A DNA stretch of 36,077 nucleotides. It comes from an uncultured Treponema sp. (GTDB lineage: Bacteria > Spirochaetota > Spirochaetia > Treponematales > Treponemataceae). The stretch's first letter is position 1. The number at the start of each line of letters is the position of its first letter. The DNA lies in assembly GCA_937877535.1 (NCBI GenBank), contig CALFJF010000026.1, positions 1 through 36,077 on the forward strand, in the 5' to 3' direction. Both the position numbers and the translations under genes were made by a program. Positions 7,141 to 15,558 of the stretch are shown here, piece after piece. The notes beneath the pieces are model-generated. The model ran no database searches. It was not told the origin of the DNA and was given only the letters and a program-made list of their open reading frames with translations.

Positions 7141-7743
7141 ATGAAGCGGGCGTTTATTTTTGTTCTTTGTGCTTTTTTTTCTACGTTTTTTTTGCCAAAA
7201 GCAAAAGCGGAAGAATGGCCAGACGGCTCGTTTTCTTTTGGAGGGTACGCACTCATACAAATTCCCGTTGGAAGTTGGGCAACAACTTCTTCGGCAACAA
7301 TTGGCGGTGGCATTCGAGCCGAGTTCGCGCTGTATCCTGCAACGGCGGGCTTTGCCTTGTGCGCAGAAGGAGTCGCCGTAATGCCCGCTTCGGATTCCGA
7401 CATTTCAAGCGGACTTGATTTATCTTTTTTGGGCGGAGTGTGGGCACGGCTTTTTAATACGGGGCGACTGTGGGGAATCCCGTCGCTTTGGGCGGGCGCA
7501 CTCATTCACTCTGCAAGCGGAGAAAAATCTGGCGTTTTCTTAGACCTTGAGTTTAGAGCAGAATTCGCTTTTAGAATCCGCACTTCGGGCGGCCTTTCGT
7601 TTGACCTTGCGCCTTTTTACGTTCGGGCGGCGGAAGAAAACAGCAAAGTCCTTCACGGACCGGGGCTTCGCGCGGGAATTATGTATAACTTTGGAAGATG
7701 GAAGTATGAAACAATGTATCCAGAAGATTCTAAAACGGAATAA
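7141..7743 (+). CDS. outer membrane beta-barrel-like protein
   Basis: The ATG at 7141 follows AGGAG and opens a clear signal peptide (basic start, hydrophobic core rich in Phe, AKA|EE cleavage near residue 23); the product is 200 residues. The mature part alternates short hydrophobic strands and Gly/aromatic-rich turns such as FGGYALIQIPVGSW and LSFDLAPFYVRAAEE. It ends with GLRAGIMYNFGRWKYETM, which resembles a treponemal outer membrane barrel. No named family is recognised. The last 38 bases overlap the start of the next lipoprotein gene in another frame, so the two are translationally coupled and probably co-expressed at the cell surface. Confidence 0.85.
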   Translation: MKRAFIFVLCAFFSTFFLPKAKAEEWPDGSFSFGGYALIQIPVGSWATTSSATIGGGIRAEFALYPATAGFALCAEGVAVMPASDSDISSGLDLSFLGGVWARLFNTGRLWGIPSLWAGALIHSASGEKSGVFLDLEFRAEFAFRIRTSGGLSFDLAPFYVRAAEENSKVLHGPGLRAGIMYNFGRWKYETMYPEDSKTE

Positions 7744-9751
7744 AACGGGTGCAATAACGCTCGTTCTTTTTGCTGGATTTTTTGTTGCTTGCAGCGCATA
7801 TCTTTCCGAATCGGATTCTTTTCAAAACGACGTAAATCACATTGAGCAAAAAAATCCCACGGAAACTGATTTTCCCAAAAAAACGTTCACGGTTACATTC
7901 AACACGGACGGTGCAGACGAAGAAATCGAAGCGCAAACGGTCGAAGAAAATGAAAAAGCCACGGAAAAAACTCCCACAAAATACGGTTACACGTTTTTGG
8001 GCTGGTACGACGGAAGCGAAAAATTCGATTTTGACACAAAAATCACCGCAGATATTACGCTCACGGCAAAATGGGAAAAAATCGACGAGAACGCGACAGC
8101 ATTTAACGTAACATTTTTTTCTGACGGCGGAAGCGAAATTGACGCGCAATTGGTTTTGGAAGGAAAAACTGCCACAAAACCAGAAAATCCTGAAAAAGAA
8201 GGCTACACGTTTGCAGGCTGGTTTTCTGGCGACGACGAATTTGATTTTTCGACAATTTTGACGCAAGATGTGCAACTTTTGGCTCATTGGACGGAAAACG
8301 TGTACACAATCACGTTCGACGCAAATGGCGGAAGTATTAACACGAATACGCAAGAAATCGAAGCGAGCGGGCAATATCTTTCAACGGTTGCTGAATTGGG
8401 AATTTCTCACGAAGAGTCGGAAGAATACAAATATTCGTTTTTGGGCTGGGCAGAGGAATCTAATGCCGATGTAAAATACGAAAATGGGGCAAAGTTCACG
8501 CCAAAAGAAGACACAACGCTCTACGCGGTTTGGAAAAAAATTCCGTATTACAATCTCATTTTTACAATTACAAAAAACGGGGAAGAAATTTCCACTCTCA
8601 AAACGCATTATGCCTCTGACGAAACGCCGCTTTTGCTTCCAACGACGGCAAATGATGCGTCGAAAAGGATTGACCAAAATGAAAACGCGCAAACACAAAT
8701 CCCAGAAGAAAGCGAAGAAGTGTCGAAAACTCTTTCGTGGACTGACCAAAATGGAAACGCGCAAACAGAAATCCCAGAAGGAAGCGAAGAAGTTTGGGAA
8801 TTTAGTGCAGATTTATCGGATTTTCCAGATGACAAAACGCCGTATCTTGTGCGTCATATTGTTCAAAATATTGACGATGACAATTATTCTGTTTACAAAA
8901 TCGAGATTCTAACAGGCGTGGCAAATAATAATACAAGCGCACAACCGCTTCCAGAATTGAATGAAAAAGGATTTAGTGCGCAATCTGTAAATCAATCAAA
9001 TATTTCCAAAACGTCAACTACAACCGTGGAAATTAAATATACTCGCCCAAAGCGCACATACACAATCATCTTAAACGGTGGCGAAGTCGAGTCTTCGCCC
9101 AAAATTGTGGACGGAAAAATTACGGCGCGGCAGGGAACAAAAATAACGATTGATACGCCCACAAAAAAAGGCTACACGTTCCAAGAATGGAAGCCTTCGG
9201 CTCCAGCGTCGCCAATAGAAATAGACAAGCAGTACACGGCAGAATTTAAAATAGTAGAGTATTCGATTACTTATAAATTAAACGGCGGTTCATGGTCGCA
9301 ATGGCCATCGTGGTCTAGGGCTGGGACTAATCCTAGTTCGTACACGGTGGAAGAAAGTATCGAATTACCAGTGCCATATAAATTCGGCTACACATTCAAA
9401 GGTTGGTATCTTGACGAAAAACTAACGGAGAAAATCACAAAAATCGAGCAAGGAACAACGGGAAATCTCACGCTTTACGCAAAATGGACGAATAATTTTT
9501 CGAGTTTTAACCTTGATGTAAAAGAAGAATACGAAAACGTTACAATAACAATTCCCGACGATTATACATCGAGTACTGTTGTGTGGTGGGTAAACGACTT
9601 ACCGTATACGGGTTCAAATGTTTATGGCGTAGTTGTAGAAGGAAACACTCTAAAAATTTACAAAAATCAAATGACAAAAAACGAGTACAAAGTAGTAGTT
9701 TTGAGCGGAACGAATTGGAGTCACGCGATAACCGTAAAAAAAGACGAATGA
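7706..9751 (+). CDS. surface lipoprotein with InlB-type (Listeria-Bacteroides) repeats
   Basis: The start is the ATG at 7706, with GGAAG upstream and inside the end of the previous gene. It opens a lipoprotein signal with lipobox FVAC at about residues 25-28. The 681-residue protein carries five InlB B-repeat (Flg_new) units at about residues 59-120, 132-195, 199-275, 451-515 and 519-600. Each has the strand-turn pattern ending in GYTFxGWY and LxAxW. Between the third and fourth lies a less regular stretch containing a 24-residue tandem duplication (DNA period 72 bases, 8671-8790). The last 80 residues look like a small beta domain. Such proteins are secreted or surface adhesin-like modules. 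The ligand is unknown. A terminator follows. Confidence 0.92.
   Translation: MKQCIQKILKRNKTGAITLVLFAGFFVACSAYLSESDSFQNDVNHIEQKNPTETDFPKKTFTVTFNTDGADEEIEAQTVEENEKATEKTPTKYGYTFLGWYDGSEKFDFDTKITADITLTAKWEKIDENATAFNVTFFSDGGSEIDAQLVLEGKTATKPENPEKEGYTFAGWFSGDDEFDFSTILTQDVQLLAHWTENVYTITFDANGGSINTNTQEIEASGQYLSTVAELGISHEESEEYKYSFLGWAEESNADVKYENGAKFTPKEDTTLYAVWKKIPYYNLIFTITKNGEEISTLKTHYASDETPLLLPTTANDASKRIDQNENAQTQIPEESEEVSKTLSWTDQNGNAQTEIPEGSEEVWEFSADLSDFPDDKTPYLVRHIVQNIDDDNYSVYKIEILTGVANNNTSAQPLPELNEKGFSAQSVNQSNISKTSTTTVEIKYTRPKRTYTIILNGGEVESSPKIVDGKITARQGTKITIDTPTKKGYTFQEWKPSAPASPIEIDKQYTAEFKIVEYSITYKLNGGSWSQWPSWSRAGTNPSSYTVEESIELPVPYKFGYTFKGWYLDEKLTEKITKIEQGTTGNLTLYAKWTNNFSSFNLDVKEEYENVTITIPDDYTSSTVVWWVNDLPYTGSNVYGVVVEGNTLKIYKNQMTKNEYKVVVLSGTNWSHAITVKKDE
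8671..8790 (+). repeat. internal tandem duplication, 72-base period
   Basis: The block starting TGACCAAAATGAAAACGCGC at 8671 recurs at 8743 with a few substitutions. It encodes two copies of D-Q-N-x-N-A-Q-T-x-I-P-E-x-S-E-E-V. The period is a multiple of three, so the frame is kept. The second copy is incomplete at its end. Confidence 0.85.
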
Positions 9752-9774
9752 TTTTCAAAATGACGAATTTCACG

Positions 9775-9797
9775 GTGATTGAGCCTGTCGAAATCAC
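9775..9797. repeat. dispersed palindromic repeat, copy 2
   Basis: GTGATT and AATCAC pair around GAGCCTGTCGA. The loop is the reverse complement of the loops in the copies at 6344 and 29122, while the stem differs and still pairs. It lies between a stop codon and a terminator. Confidence 0.75.
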
Positions 9798-9806
9798 AAA
9801 GTCAAC

Positions 9807-9835
9807 AAAAAACGCCCCAAAACGAGGCGTTTTTT
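9807..9835. terminator. bidirectional rho-independent terminator
   Basis: AAAAAACGCC (9807-9816) pairs with GGCGTTTTTT (9826-9835). The A/T ends of the stem let it act on both strands, serving the InlB lipoprotein from the left and the minus-strand secreted protein gene from the right. Confidence 0.9.
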
Positions 9836-9853
9836 TGATTTAATAAGCGCATT

Positions 9854-10207
9854 TTAGTTCAGCGGTTCAATCCCCGCCGAGGACGGTGCGCTTTTGCCAG
9901 TCGCTTTGAACTTGCTCACAACAAAGCGTCCGTCGCGGAGCGTCTGAAACCCGATGAGTTCTTTGTCGTTTACCACGCCCGTAAGTTTGAGCATTTCGCC
10001 TTGATGCGATGAAATGTCGTTTATCGTAAACTTTGCGCTCGAATCGATGTCCAAAGAATATTGCTTTCCGTCTTCCGTAACAAAGCCCACGAACGTATGT
10101 GGCGCATTTCCGTAAATCTGGATGTACCCCGTTATCGTCTTCTTTCCGAACGCGAACGCTGCGCCCGCCAAAAGAAGCACCAGCGCAACCGAAACAAATT
10201 TCTTCAT
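9854..10207 (-). CDS. small secreted protein of unknown function
   Basis: The 117-residue product has a signal peptide with probable cleavage AFA|FGKK near residue 19. The mature part of about 98 residues is strand-rich (TITGYIQIYGNAPHTFVGF, KQYSLDID, KLTGVVND, GFQTLRDGRFVVSKF), compatible with a small beta-barrel such as an OB-fold, but no family is recognised. GGAGG precedes the start. It lies 18 bases downstream of the M30-type peptidase and is probably co-transcribed, so it may act with it outside the cytoplasm. The bidirectional terminator at 9807 ends the operon. GC is higher than in surrounding genes. Confidence 0.85.
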   Translation of the reverse strand: MKKFVSVALVLLLAGAAFAFGKKTITGYIQIYGNAPHTFVGFVTEDGKQYSLDIDSSAKFTINDISSHQGEMLKLTGVVNDKELIGFQTLRDGRFVVSKFKATGKSAPSSAGIEPLN

Positions 10208-10225
10208 GTTTTTCCTCCATAAATA

Positions 10226-12022
10226 CTATTGAACGATTACATACATCGTAATGCAATCCGCGCCCTCGTCCGAGAACGTGAGCGAGAGCGTGTCGCCCGC
10301 CGTTTCTCCGATTTTGTGGAGCGTGATTCCGTAGTTCGGGCGAAGTTCGCACCCGTAAGCCGTTGAGAACAAAAACGGCCCCGCCCAATTTGTTCCTGTT
10401 TGAGTTCCTGCCATCGCCTCTTTTTGACCTCTCACAAGAAAGTTGGATTCCGTGTAGGCCCACTCTGAGTTTGTGTCCCACAAGTCTATCGCCGTCATCG
10501 GATATGTATAGTCATCGTAGGTGATGGTCGCACTTGCATCTTGGTTGTGCGTGTAACCGCTCTTCGCGCCGCCATTCGTGCAGGCGATGAGGAACTGCTT
10601 GAAGAGGTCGTCGAAGGTGTAGCTTTTGTTGTTGTCCTTGTTCACCTCGTTCACCGCCGCCACAAGGGAGGCGTTGTCCGCCAAGCCGTTCGCCATGATT
10701 GCCTTTACGAGGTCCGCCCCGCCGTACTGGCGGCAAAGCCAAGAGCCGAACCCGTAGGAAGTTGAGTACGAGAGCGCGGCGTAGCTGTCGTTTCGGTACT
10801 CGCGGATTCCCGAAAGGAAGTACGACGTGTTGAAGTGCGGAAGCCGCTCCGCCTTAACGCTCTCCGTGTCGTCAAGGTCCAAATGCTCTGCCATCATGTC
10901 CTCGCAGAGCATACTGAGCATTTCGTTGTAGGCGGTGTCGGGCGTGACGCCCTGTTCCATGTCCTTCATGCCAAAGTTCACCATGTGCTGGAATTCGTGC
11001 GCCAAAGTCGAGACGGTCGTCTCAAAATCCGAAACCGCATAGGCGGAGTCGATGTAGAAGTATTTTCCCTGGTTCGAGTAGTCGAGGACGGTGTTTGAGC
11101 CTGTGGTCTTTGAATAGTAGTCCTTTGCATAGAAGTAGCCGAGGACTCCGCACTGCGAACTCTTTCCATAATCCGCGCCGATGTCGTAGAGGACGATGTT
11201 CACGATTTTGCCCGTGTCGCTGTATGAGGACATCGGATAAGCGGCGCTCGCCGCTTTTAGCGTTTTTTCTGATGAGTACGAATAGACGATGTTGTCTGAT
11301 TCGTTTCCAAAAACGTTTCGCACAATCGGGTAGAAAGCGTCAAATTTTTTTGCAAAATCTTTTGCAATTTTAGAATCAACCTTTGGAGAACCTTTTGTAG
11401 CCGTTCCTGCCGTGTAGTAGTCATCAACGACCCAAACATTGCAATATCTTCCCACCGCACGGAGCGTTGCGCCCTTTGCGCTGTAAGAATTCATGTTCAC
11501 GTTTGTGTCAACGTAAATCGGTTTTGTTGTGCCGACTTCACGATTGATTTGGTCTTTTTCTGTAAGCGCAGTCGCCGCCCGCGCGCTCCGCGCCGCATTT
11601 TGCGCGTCTTCAAGCGTTATTTTTTCCCCGTGAAAGTGCTTGAACTTTTGCCCCACTCCCTTTTCCAAAATCGTGGAAACTTCGCCGCCGTTTGCAAGCG
11701 CAGCGCGGTAGCCATCCGCCGTTTTTACTGTGCGCTGTTTACTCAATCCCACTGTTTCTGAACTCGTGTTCACTTTGGCAAGGTAAACGTCCTTTCCTGA
11801 AGTCAAGCCGGAAATGTTGAGCGTCTTTGTTTTCGGCGTAACCTCAAAAATCGTTTTGCCGCTCGAATATGTTTCGTCAACGGTTTCGGTCGCCGTGACA
11901 ATGCTCAAAGAAGAATCTGAGTTGCCGTTATTTGTTCCGCCGTCCTCGTCAAAAAGGTCGCAACTCGTCCAAAAAGACGCTCCAAGAAAAAGAACTGAAA
12001 GTGCAAAAAAGCATTTTTTCAT
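10226..12022 (-). CDS. M30 (hyicolysin)-type metallopeptidase lipoprotein
   Basis: The 598-residue protein has a lipoprotein signal with the lipobox cysteine at about residue 21 (FWTSCDLF), followed by an acidic Gly/Asn/Ser linker. At about residues 336-346 the zinc motif HEFQHMVNF occurs, within TVSTLAHEFQH, as in M30 hyicolysin-like peptidases. A following acidic stretch, YNEMLSMLCEDMMAEHL, probably supplies the further zinc ligand. FGSWLCRQYGG and a C-terminal strand-rich domain follow. It would be a membrane-anchored secreted protease. The start follows GGAGG. The DNA is visibly more GC-rich than the flanking genes. The small secreted protein downstream is probably in the same transcript. 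Confidence 0.88.
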   Translation of the reverse strand: MKKCFFALSVLFLGASFWTSCDLFDEDGGTNNGNSDSSLSIVTATETVDETYSSGKTIFEVTPKTKTLNISGLTSGKDVYLAKVNTSSETVGLSKQRTVKTADGYRAALANGGEVSTILEKGVGQKFKHFHGEKITLEDAQNAARSARAATALTEKDQINREVGTTKPIYVDTNVNMNSYSAKGATLRAVGRYCNVWVVDDYYTAGTATKGSPKVDSKIAKDFAKKFDAFYPIVRNVFGNESDNIVYSYSSEKTLKAASAAYPMSSYSDTGKIVNIVLYDIGADYGKSSQCGVLGYFYAKDYYSKTTGSNTVLDYSNQGKYFYIDSAYAVSDFETTVSTLAHEFQHMVNFGMKDMEQGVTPDTAYNEMLSMLCEDMMAEHLDLDDTESVKAERLPHFNTSYFLSGIREYRNDSYAALSYSTSYGFGSWLCRQYGGADLVKAIMANGLADNASLVAAVNEVNKDNNKSYTFDDLFKQFLIACTNGGAKSGYTHNQDASATITYDDYTYPMTAIDLWDTNSEWAYTESNFLVRGQKEAMAGTQTGTNWAGPFLFSTAYGCELRPNYGITLHKIGETAGDTLSLTFSDEGADCITMYVIVQ

Positions 12023-12084
12023 ATACCCTCCATAAGGAATTCTATAAAAATATTCAAACTTTTTTATCTAATAAAAACAGGTCG

Positions 12085-12090
12085 ATTATA
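12085..12090 (-). promoter_or_regulatory. possible -10 element for the M30 peptidase operon
   Basis: On the minus strand TATAAT lies about 63 bases before the start codon in the 150-base gap shared with rsmE. No convincing -35 hexamer is seen at the usual distance, so this is tentative. Confidence 0.35.
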
Positions 12091-12172
12091 GCATAACTTT
12101 TGCCGCTCGACCACACTTTTTCAAAAACTCGATTTTGTTGCCTTTTCACCGATTTCTTTGTAGAGTTTTTGC

Positions 12173-12919
12173 ATGAACATCTGCCTTTTTGACGAAACCG
12201 AATTTGTGGAAAAGAAAACCGTGCGCCTTCCTTCAAATGACGAGCGGGCAAAGCACATTCTCAAAGTCCTCAAAAAAAAAGAGGGCGATTTTTTTGAAAG
12301 CGGAATTACGGGAGGAATGGCGGGAGAATCAAAAATTTTGAAAATCGAGCAAGACGGCGCGATTGTTTTTTCGTTTTTGCCCAAAAGTGCTGGAAAACCG
12401 CTCCGTCCGCTCGATTTGCTTGTGGGATTTCCGCGCCCCATTCAACTTCGCCGTCTTTTGCGCGACGCGGCAGGGCTTGGCGTTCGGCGCGTGGTGCTTT
12501 GCGGCACAGAACTTGGCGAAAAATCGTACCTCGATTCCAAAATTGTTTCTGACGGAAGCGCGAAAAAAATGCTTTTTGACGGCACGGTTCAAGCGGGAAG
12601 CACGCATGTTCCGTCGATTTTTTTCTTTGGAACGCTTTTTGAAGCGATTGATTTTTTGAAAGAAGACGACGTAAAAATCGCACTCGATAACAAACGGGCA
12701 AAACGAAGTCTCGGCTCTTTTATTTTTGAAAATGCGCAAAAATGCCAAAACGTTGTTGCCGCAATCGGAAGCGAGCGGGGCTGGACTGAAAACGAACGGG
12801 ATTTTTTGGAAAAAAGCAGTTTTACGCTTTGTTCAATGGGCGAAAGAATCCTTAGAACAGAAAGCGCCGTAACGGTTTCTGGCGCAATAATTCTAAACGC
12901 GCTTGGATTTTTGGATTAA
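12173..12919 (+). CDS. rsmE: 16S rRNA (uracil-1498-N3)-methyltransferase
   Basis: RsmE methylates N3 of U1498 in the decoding region of 16S rRNA using SAM. The 248-residue length is normal. An N-terminal PUA-like part (residues 1-70, HILKVLKKKEGDFFE) precedes the SPOUT trefoil-knot domain. Diagnostic segments are LLVGFPRPIQLRRLLRDAAGLGVRRVV (about 83-109), KSYLDSK (about 118-124), AIGSERGWTENERDF (about 200-214) and the C-terminal LCSMGERILRTESAV motif. It is divergent from the peptidase operon and probably monocistronic or leads the following genes. Confidence 0.95.
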   Translation: MNICLFDETEFVEKKTVRLPSNDERAKHILKVLKKKEGDFFESGITGGMAGESKILKIEQDGAIVFSFLPKSAGKPLRPLDLLVGFPRPIQLRRLLRDAAGLGVRRVVLCGTELGEKSYLDSKIVSDGSAKKMLFDGTVQAGSTHVPSIFFFGTLFEAIDFLKEDDVKIALDNKRAKRSLGSFIFENAQKCQNVVAAIGSERGWTENERDFLEKSSFTLCSMGERILRTESAVTVSGAIILNALGFLD

Positions 12920-13004
12920 AACTCAAAAAAAATCAGCGAAAAATCAAAAAATCTTCTATAATAAAAAAATCAAAATGAACCTTTGACTTATACGGACAGC
13001 AAAA

Positions 13005-13808
13005 ATGACCAACGAAGAAATCAAAGAAAAATTATTGAAAATTGCGGATACAAAAATCGAATTTTCTGTGGTGCAAACGGGAAAAACGAGTGCGCGTGTA
13101 AATGGGCTTTACGATTCTCAAACGCACGAAATTTTATTGCACAACAAAAATTTTCAAAGCGACGACGAACTTTTGTACACGGCAATTCACGAATACACGC
13201 ATCATCTTGAAACGGAGCGATTTCTTGAAGAAAACGGCGGAAAACTTCCGCTCAAAGGCACGCGCGTCCATTCAAAAGAATTTTGGTCGCGCTTTCACTC
13301 GCTTCTTTTGGACGCGGAAAAAATCGGCATTTACAAAATCAAATTGGAAGAATCCGAGGAACTTTCTGAGTTGACAAAAAAAATCAAAACGGAGTTTATT
13401 GAAGCAAACGGCAAACTCATGGTTGAATTTGGAAAACTCCTTGCAAAAGCGCACGAACTGTGCAAAAAATCAAACATTCGCTACGAAGATTATCTTGACA
13501 GAGTGCTTTGTCTTCCGCGCTCCACGGAAAAGGAAATTCGGCGGGTGAGTCAAAGTGGCGTAAATCCTGCGATTGGTTTTGACAACATGAAAAGCGTTGC
13601 GGGAATCAAAAACGAGGACGAGCGAAAAGAAGCGGAACAGGAAATTCTTTCGGGAACGCCCGTCGATGCCATTGACGCGCTCAAAAAAAAGAAAAAAGAT
13701 GAAACGCCGCGCGAAAAACTCGAAAAAGAGAAAGCGCGAATCGAAAAAACAATAGAATCGCTCAAAGAGCGGCTTCAATATGTGGAGGAAACCCTTGAAA
13801 CGCTTTGA
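13005..13808 (+). CDS. SprT-like zincin-domain protein with coiled-coil tail
   Basis: This 267-residue cytoplasmic protein has a metalloprotease-type zinc site: HEYTHH in TAIHEYTHHLE at about residues 62-67, and a later GTRVHSKEFWSRF at about 86-98. The spaced H...W arrangement recalls the third zinc ligand region of SprT-like proteins. Residues 110-160 are helical, and the last 60 or so are a highly charged coiled coil with a run of lysines. I do not recognise a named family, so proteolytic activity is a hypothesis. A TATAAT at 12957-12962 could be its promoter. Its 3' end overlaps the next gene by 14 bases and the run continues into rsmG, suggesting one operon. Confidence 0.85.
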   Translation: MTNEEIKEKLLKIADTKIEFSVVQTGKTSARVNGLYDSQTHEILLHNKNFQSDDELLYTAIHEYTHHLETERFLEENGGKLPLKGTRVHSKEFWSRFHSLLLDAEKIGIYKIKLEESEELSELTKKIKTEFIEANGKLMVEFGKLLAKAHELCKKSNIRYEDYLDRVLCLPRSTEKEIRRVSQSGVNPAIGFDNMKSVAGIKNEDERKEAEQEILSGTPVDAIDALKKKKKDETPREKLEKEKARIEKTIESLKERLQYVEETLETL

Positions 13809-14676
13809 TTTTTTTGTAAAAGTCGCGCCGTTTTTTTTGTGTGCCGCGCTTTTTTCTGAAACAACGACTCCCGTGCGCCCTTCAATGCCAAGCATTTCAA
13901 CGCCCACGCTCGGTTCAAATTTTTATACGCCAGGTTCAAACGGTTTTTATTCGGGTTCGCGACCAGGTGCGCCTTACGTTCCGCAATTTATTCAAAATGG
14001 GCAAAATGCAAATCGCGTTTTGACGGAAACTCAAAAAAAGCAAATCGCCGAAGAAAGTGCAGATATAATCGGGCGCGTCGAAAAAGTGCCAGAAATTACG
14101 GCAAAAGATTTGTCGTCGCTTGAGTCGCTTGGACTTTTGGGGAAAATTTCTGGACTTGTTGGAACGGGAGCGTTGCAAAAATCGACCGACTCAAATGACG
14201 GGGAAACGCTTCGGAACATTCTTCAAAAATTGAACGAAATAAAACAGAGTCTCGACGAAAATGCAAAAAAAGAAACCGTAAAATCGGATTTTCCGAACGA
14301 ACGCTCGGCGCAAATTTTGCGTTTTTTGGTTGACGGAACGGATTTTACGCCGTTTTTGCGCTCAGTTTATTTTTCCGACGAAGAAACTGATGGCACGTTT
14401 TTGCTCACGGGCGACGTGCGTTATGCGCAAGATGGCGTTCAAAAAAACGAAACATTTTACGTGCTTTTTTCCGCGTCTGGAAACAACGGCGGCGCGACGG
14501 CGTACACGGTTTCGGCAGAATCGAACCGCAATTTTGAAGGAGAAACAGCACTTTCAAGGCTTTCAAATCAAAATGCACTTGTTGCAAGTCGAACGGGAAA
14601 TCTCGTTTCGCTTCGCGTAAACAATGCTTCGCTCAAACTCGATTTGCTGCTTTCAATGCGGGCAATCGGACAGTAG
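13795..14676 (+). CDS. secreted protein of unknown function, TTG start
   Basis: The TTG at 13795 is chosen as the start because GGAGG (13784-13788) sits six bases before it. The in-frame ATG at 13780 would place that GGAGG inside the gene. The 293-residue product then opens with a signal peptide (MKRFDFFVKVAPFFLCAALFSE). A Pro/Ser/Gly/Asn-rich low-complexity segment (residues 22-65) and helices follow, then a strand-rich C-terminal domain (about 175-293, DGTFLLTGDVRYAQDG, FYVLFSASG, LVSLRVNNASLKLDL). No known family is recognised. It overlaps the SprT-like gene and ends 14 bases before rsmG. Confidence 0.8.
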   Translation: MKRFDFFVKVAPFFLCAALFSETTTPVRPSMPSISTPTLGSNFYTPGSNGFYSGSRPGAPYVPQFIQNGQNANRVLTETQKKQIAEESADIIGRVEKVPEITAKDLSSLESLGLLGKISGLVGTGALQKSTDSNDGETLRNILQKLNEIKQSLDENAKKETVKSDFPNERSAQILRFLVDGTDFTPFLRSVYFSDEETDGTFLLTGDVRYAQDGVQKNETFYVLFSASGNNGGATAYTVSAESNRNFEGETALSRLSNQNALVASRTGNLVSLRVNNASLKLDLLLSMRAIGQ

Positions 14677-14690
14677 GAAACGCGCAAAAA

Positions 14691-15395
14691 ATGGATTATT
14701 TGGAAGAGGGGCTGAAAAAACTCGGATTTTTGGACGGCGAGTTTTTTGGAATGAAATGTGCGGATTTTTTTGAATTAAAGCAAAAACTTCTTGATTACAC
14801 GTCGCTCCTTCTTGAATGGAACAAAAAATTCGACCTTGTAAATGCAAAAAACGCAGACGAAATCGCAATTCGGCATTTGCTGGATTCGCTTTCTGGCGCA
14901 CGACCGCTGTGCGAGGAACTTTTTGCGCACGGATTTTTGGACGGAGAAATCGCGGACATCGGTTCAGGCGCAGGGCTTCCGGGGATTGCGCTCGCGCTCG
15001 CGCTTCCAAACGTAAAATTCGTTTTAGTTGAGCGAATGGAAAAACGATGCGCATTTTTGGAAGAGTGCATAAAAAAACTTTCGATTAAAAATGCGTTTGT
15101 AAAAAAAGAGCAAGTGGAGCGGCTTCCCAAAGGCATTTTTTTTGCCGCGCTGTTCCGCGCGTTCCGTCCGCTCGACAAAAAAATGCTCAAAGTGTTGCTT
15201 CGCGTTCTTTCTCTAAATGGTTTTTTGGTAGCGTACAAGGCAAAATCGGAAAAAATCGAAGCCGAACTTTCCGCGCTCAAAGAGTCGTTGCCCGCGCACA
15301 AAATCGTGCCGCTTTTTGTGCCTTTTTTGACGGAAGAATCGGAGTCGAACGCGGAAAAACGCGAGCGAAATCTCGTCATAATCGAAAAAGCGTGA
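14691..15395 (+). CDS. rsmG: 16S rRNA (guanine-527-N7)-methyltransferase
   Basis: RsmG (GidB) methylates N7 of G527 in 16S rRNA. The 234-residue protein has the family pattern: LLEWNKKFDLVNAKN near residue 42, RHLLDSL at about 61-67, the SAM-binding DIGSGAGLPGIALAL at about 88-102, and LVERMEKRCAFLEECI at about 112-127. The region RAFRPLDKKMLKVLLRVL, then AYKAKSEKIEAEL, completes the fold. It is the last gene of a compact run with the two preceding genes. Loss of this enzyme in other bacteria is known to give low-level streptomycin resistance; here it looks intact. Confidence 0.95.
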   Translation: MDYLEEGLKKLGFLDGEFFGMKCADFFELKQKLLDYTSLLLEWNKKFDLVNAKNADEIAIRHLLDSLSGARPLCEELFAHGFLDGEIADIGSGAGLPGIALALALPNVKFVLVERMEKRCAFLEECIKKLSIKNAFVKKEQVERLPKGIFFAALFRAFRPLDKKMLKVLLRVLSLNGFLVAYKAKSEKIEAELSALKESLPAHKIVPLFVPFLTEESESNAEKRERNLVIIEKA

Positions 15396-15558
15396 AAAAT
15401 TTGACCGCCGAATTTTTCGCTTGAGAATACGCATTTTGAAATATAAAATGGAACAAAATCACAATTTTCTAAAAAATGTGGTGCTGTTTTAGAATGTAAC
15501 TACGAGTCATGGAGAGTATACGTTTTGAAACGTTGCCAAACATTTCATGGAGAAATTT

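Noticed and set aside
9867..10481. A 204-residue minus-strand frame overlapping the small secreted protein and the end of the M30 peptidase
   Set aside because: It lies in a different frame across two genes that each have signal peptides and ribosome sites. Its composition (Arg, Gly, His, Cys) is that of a frame shadow.
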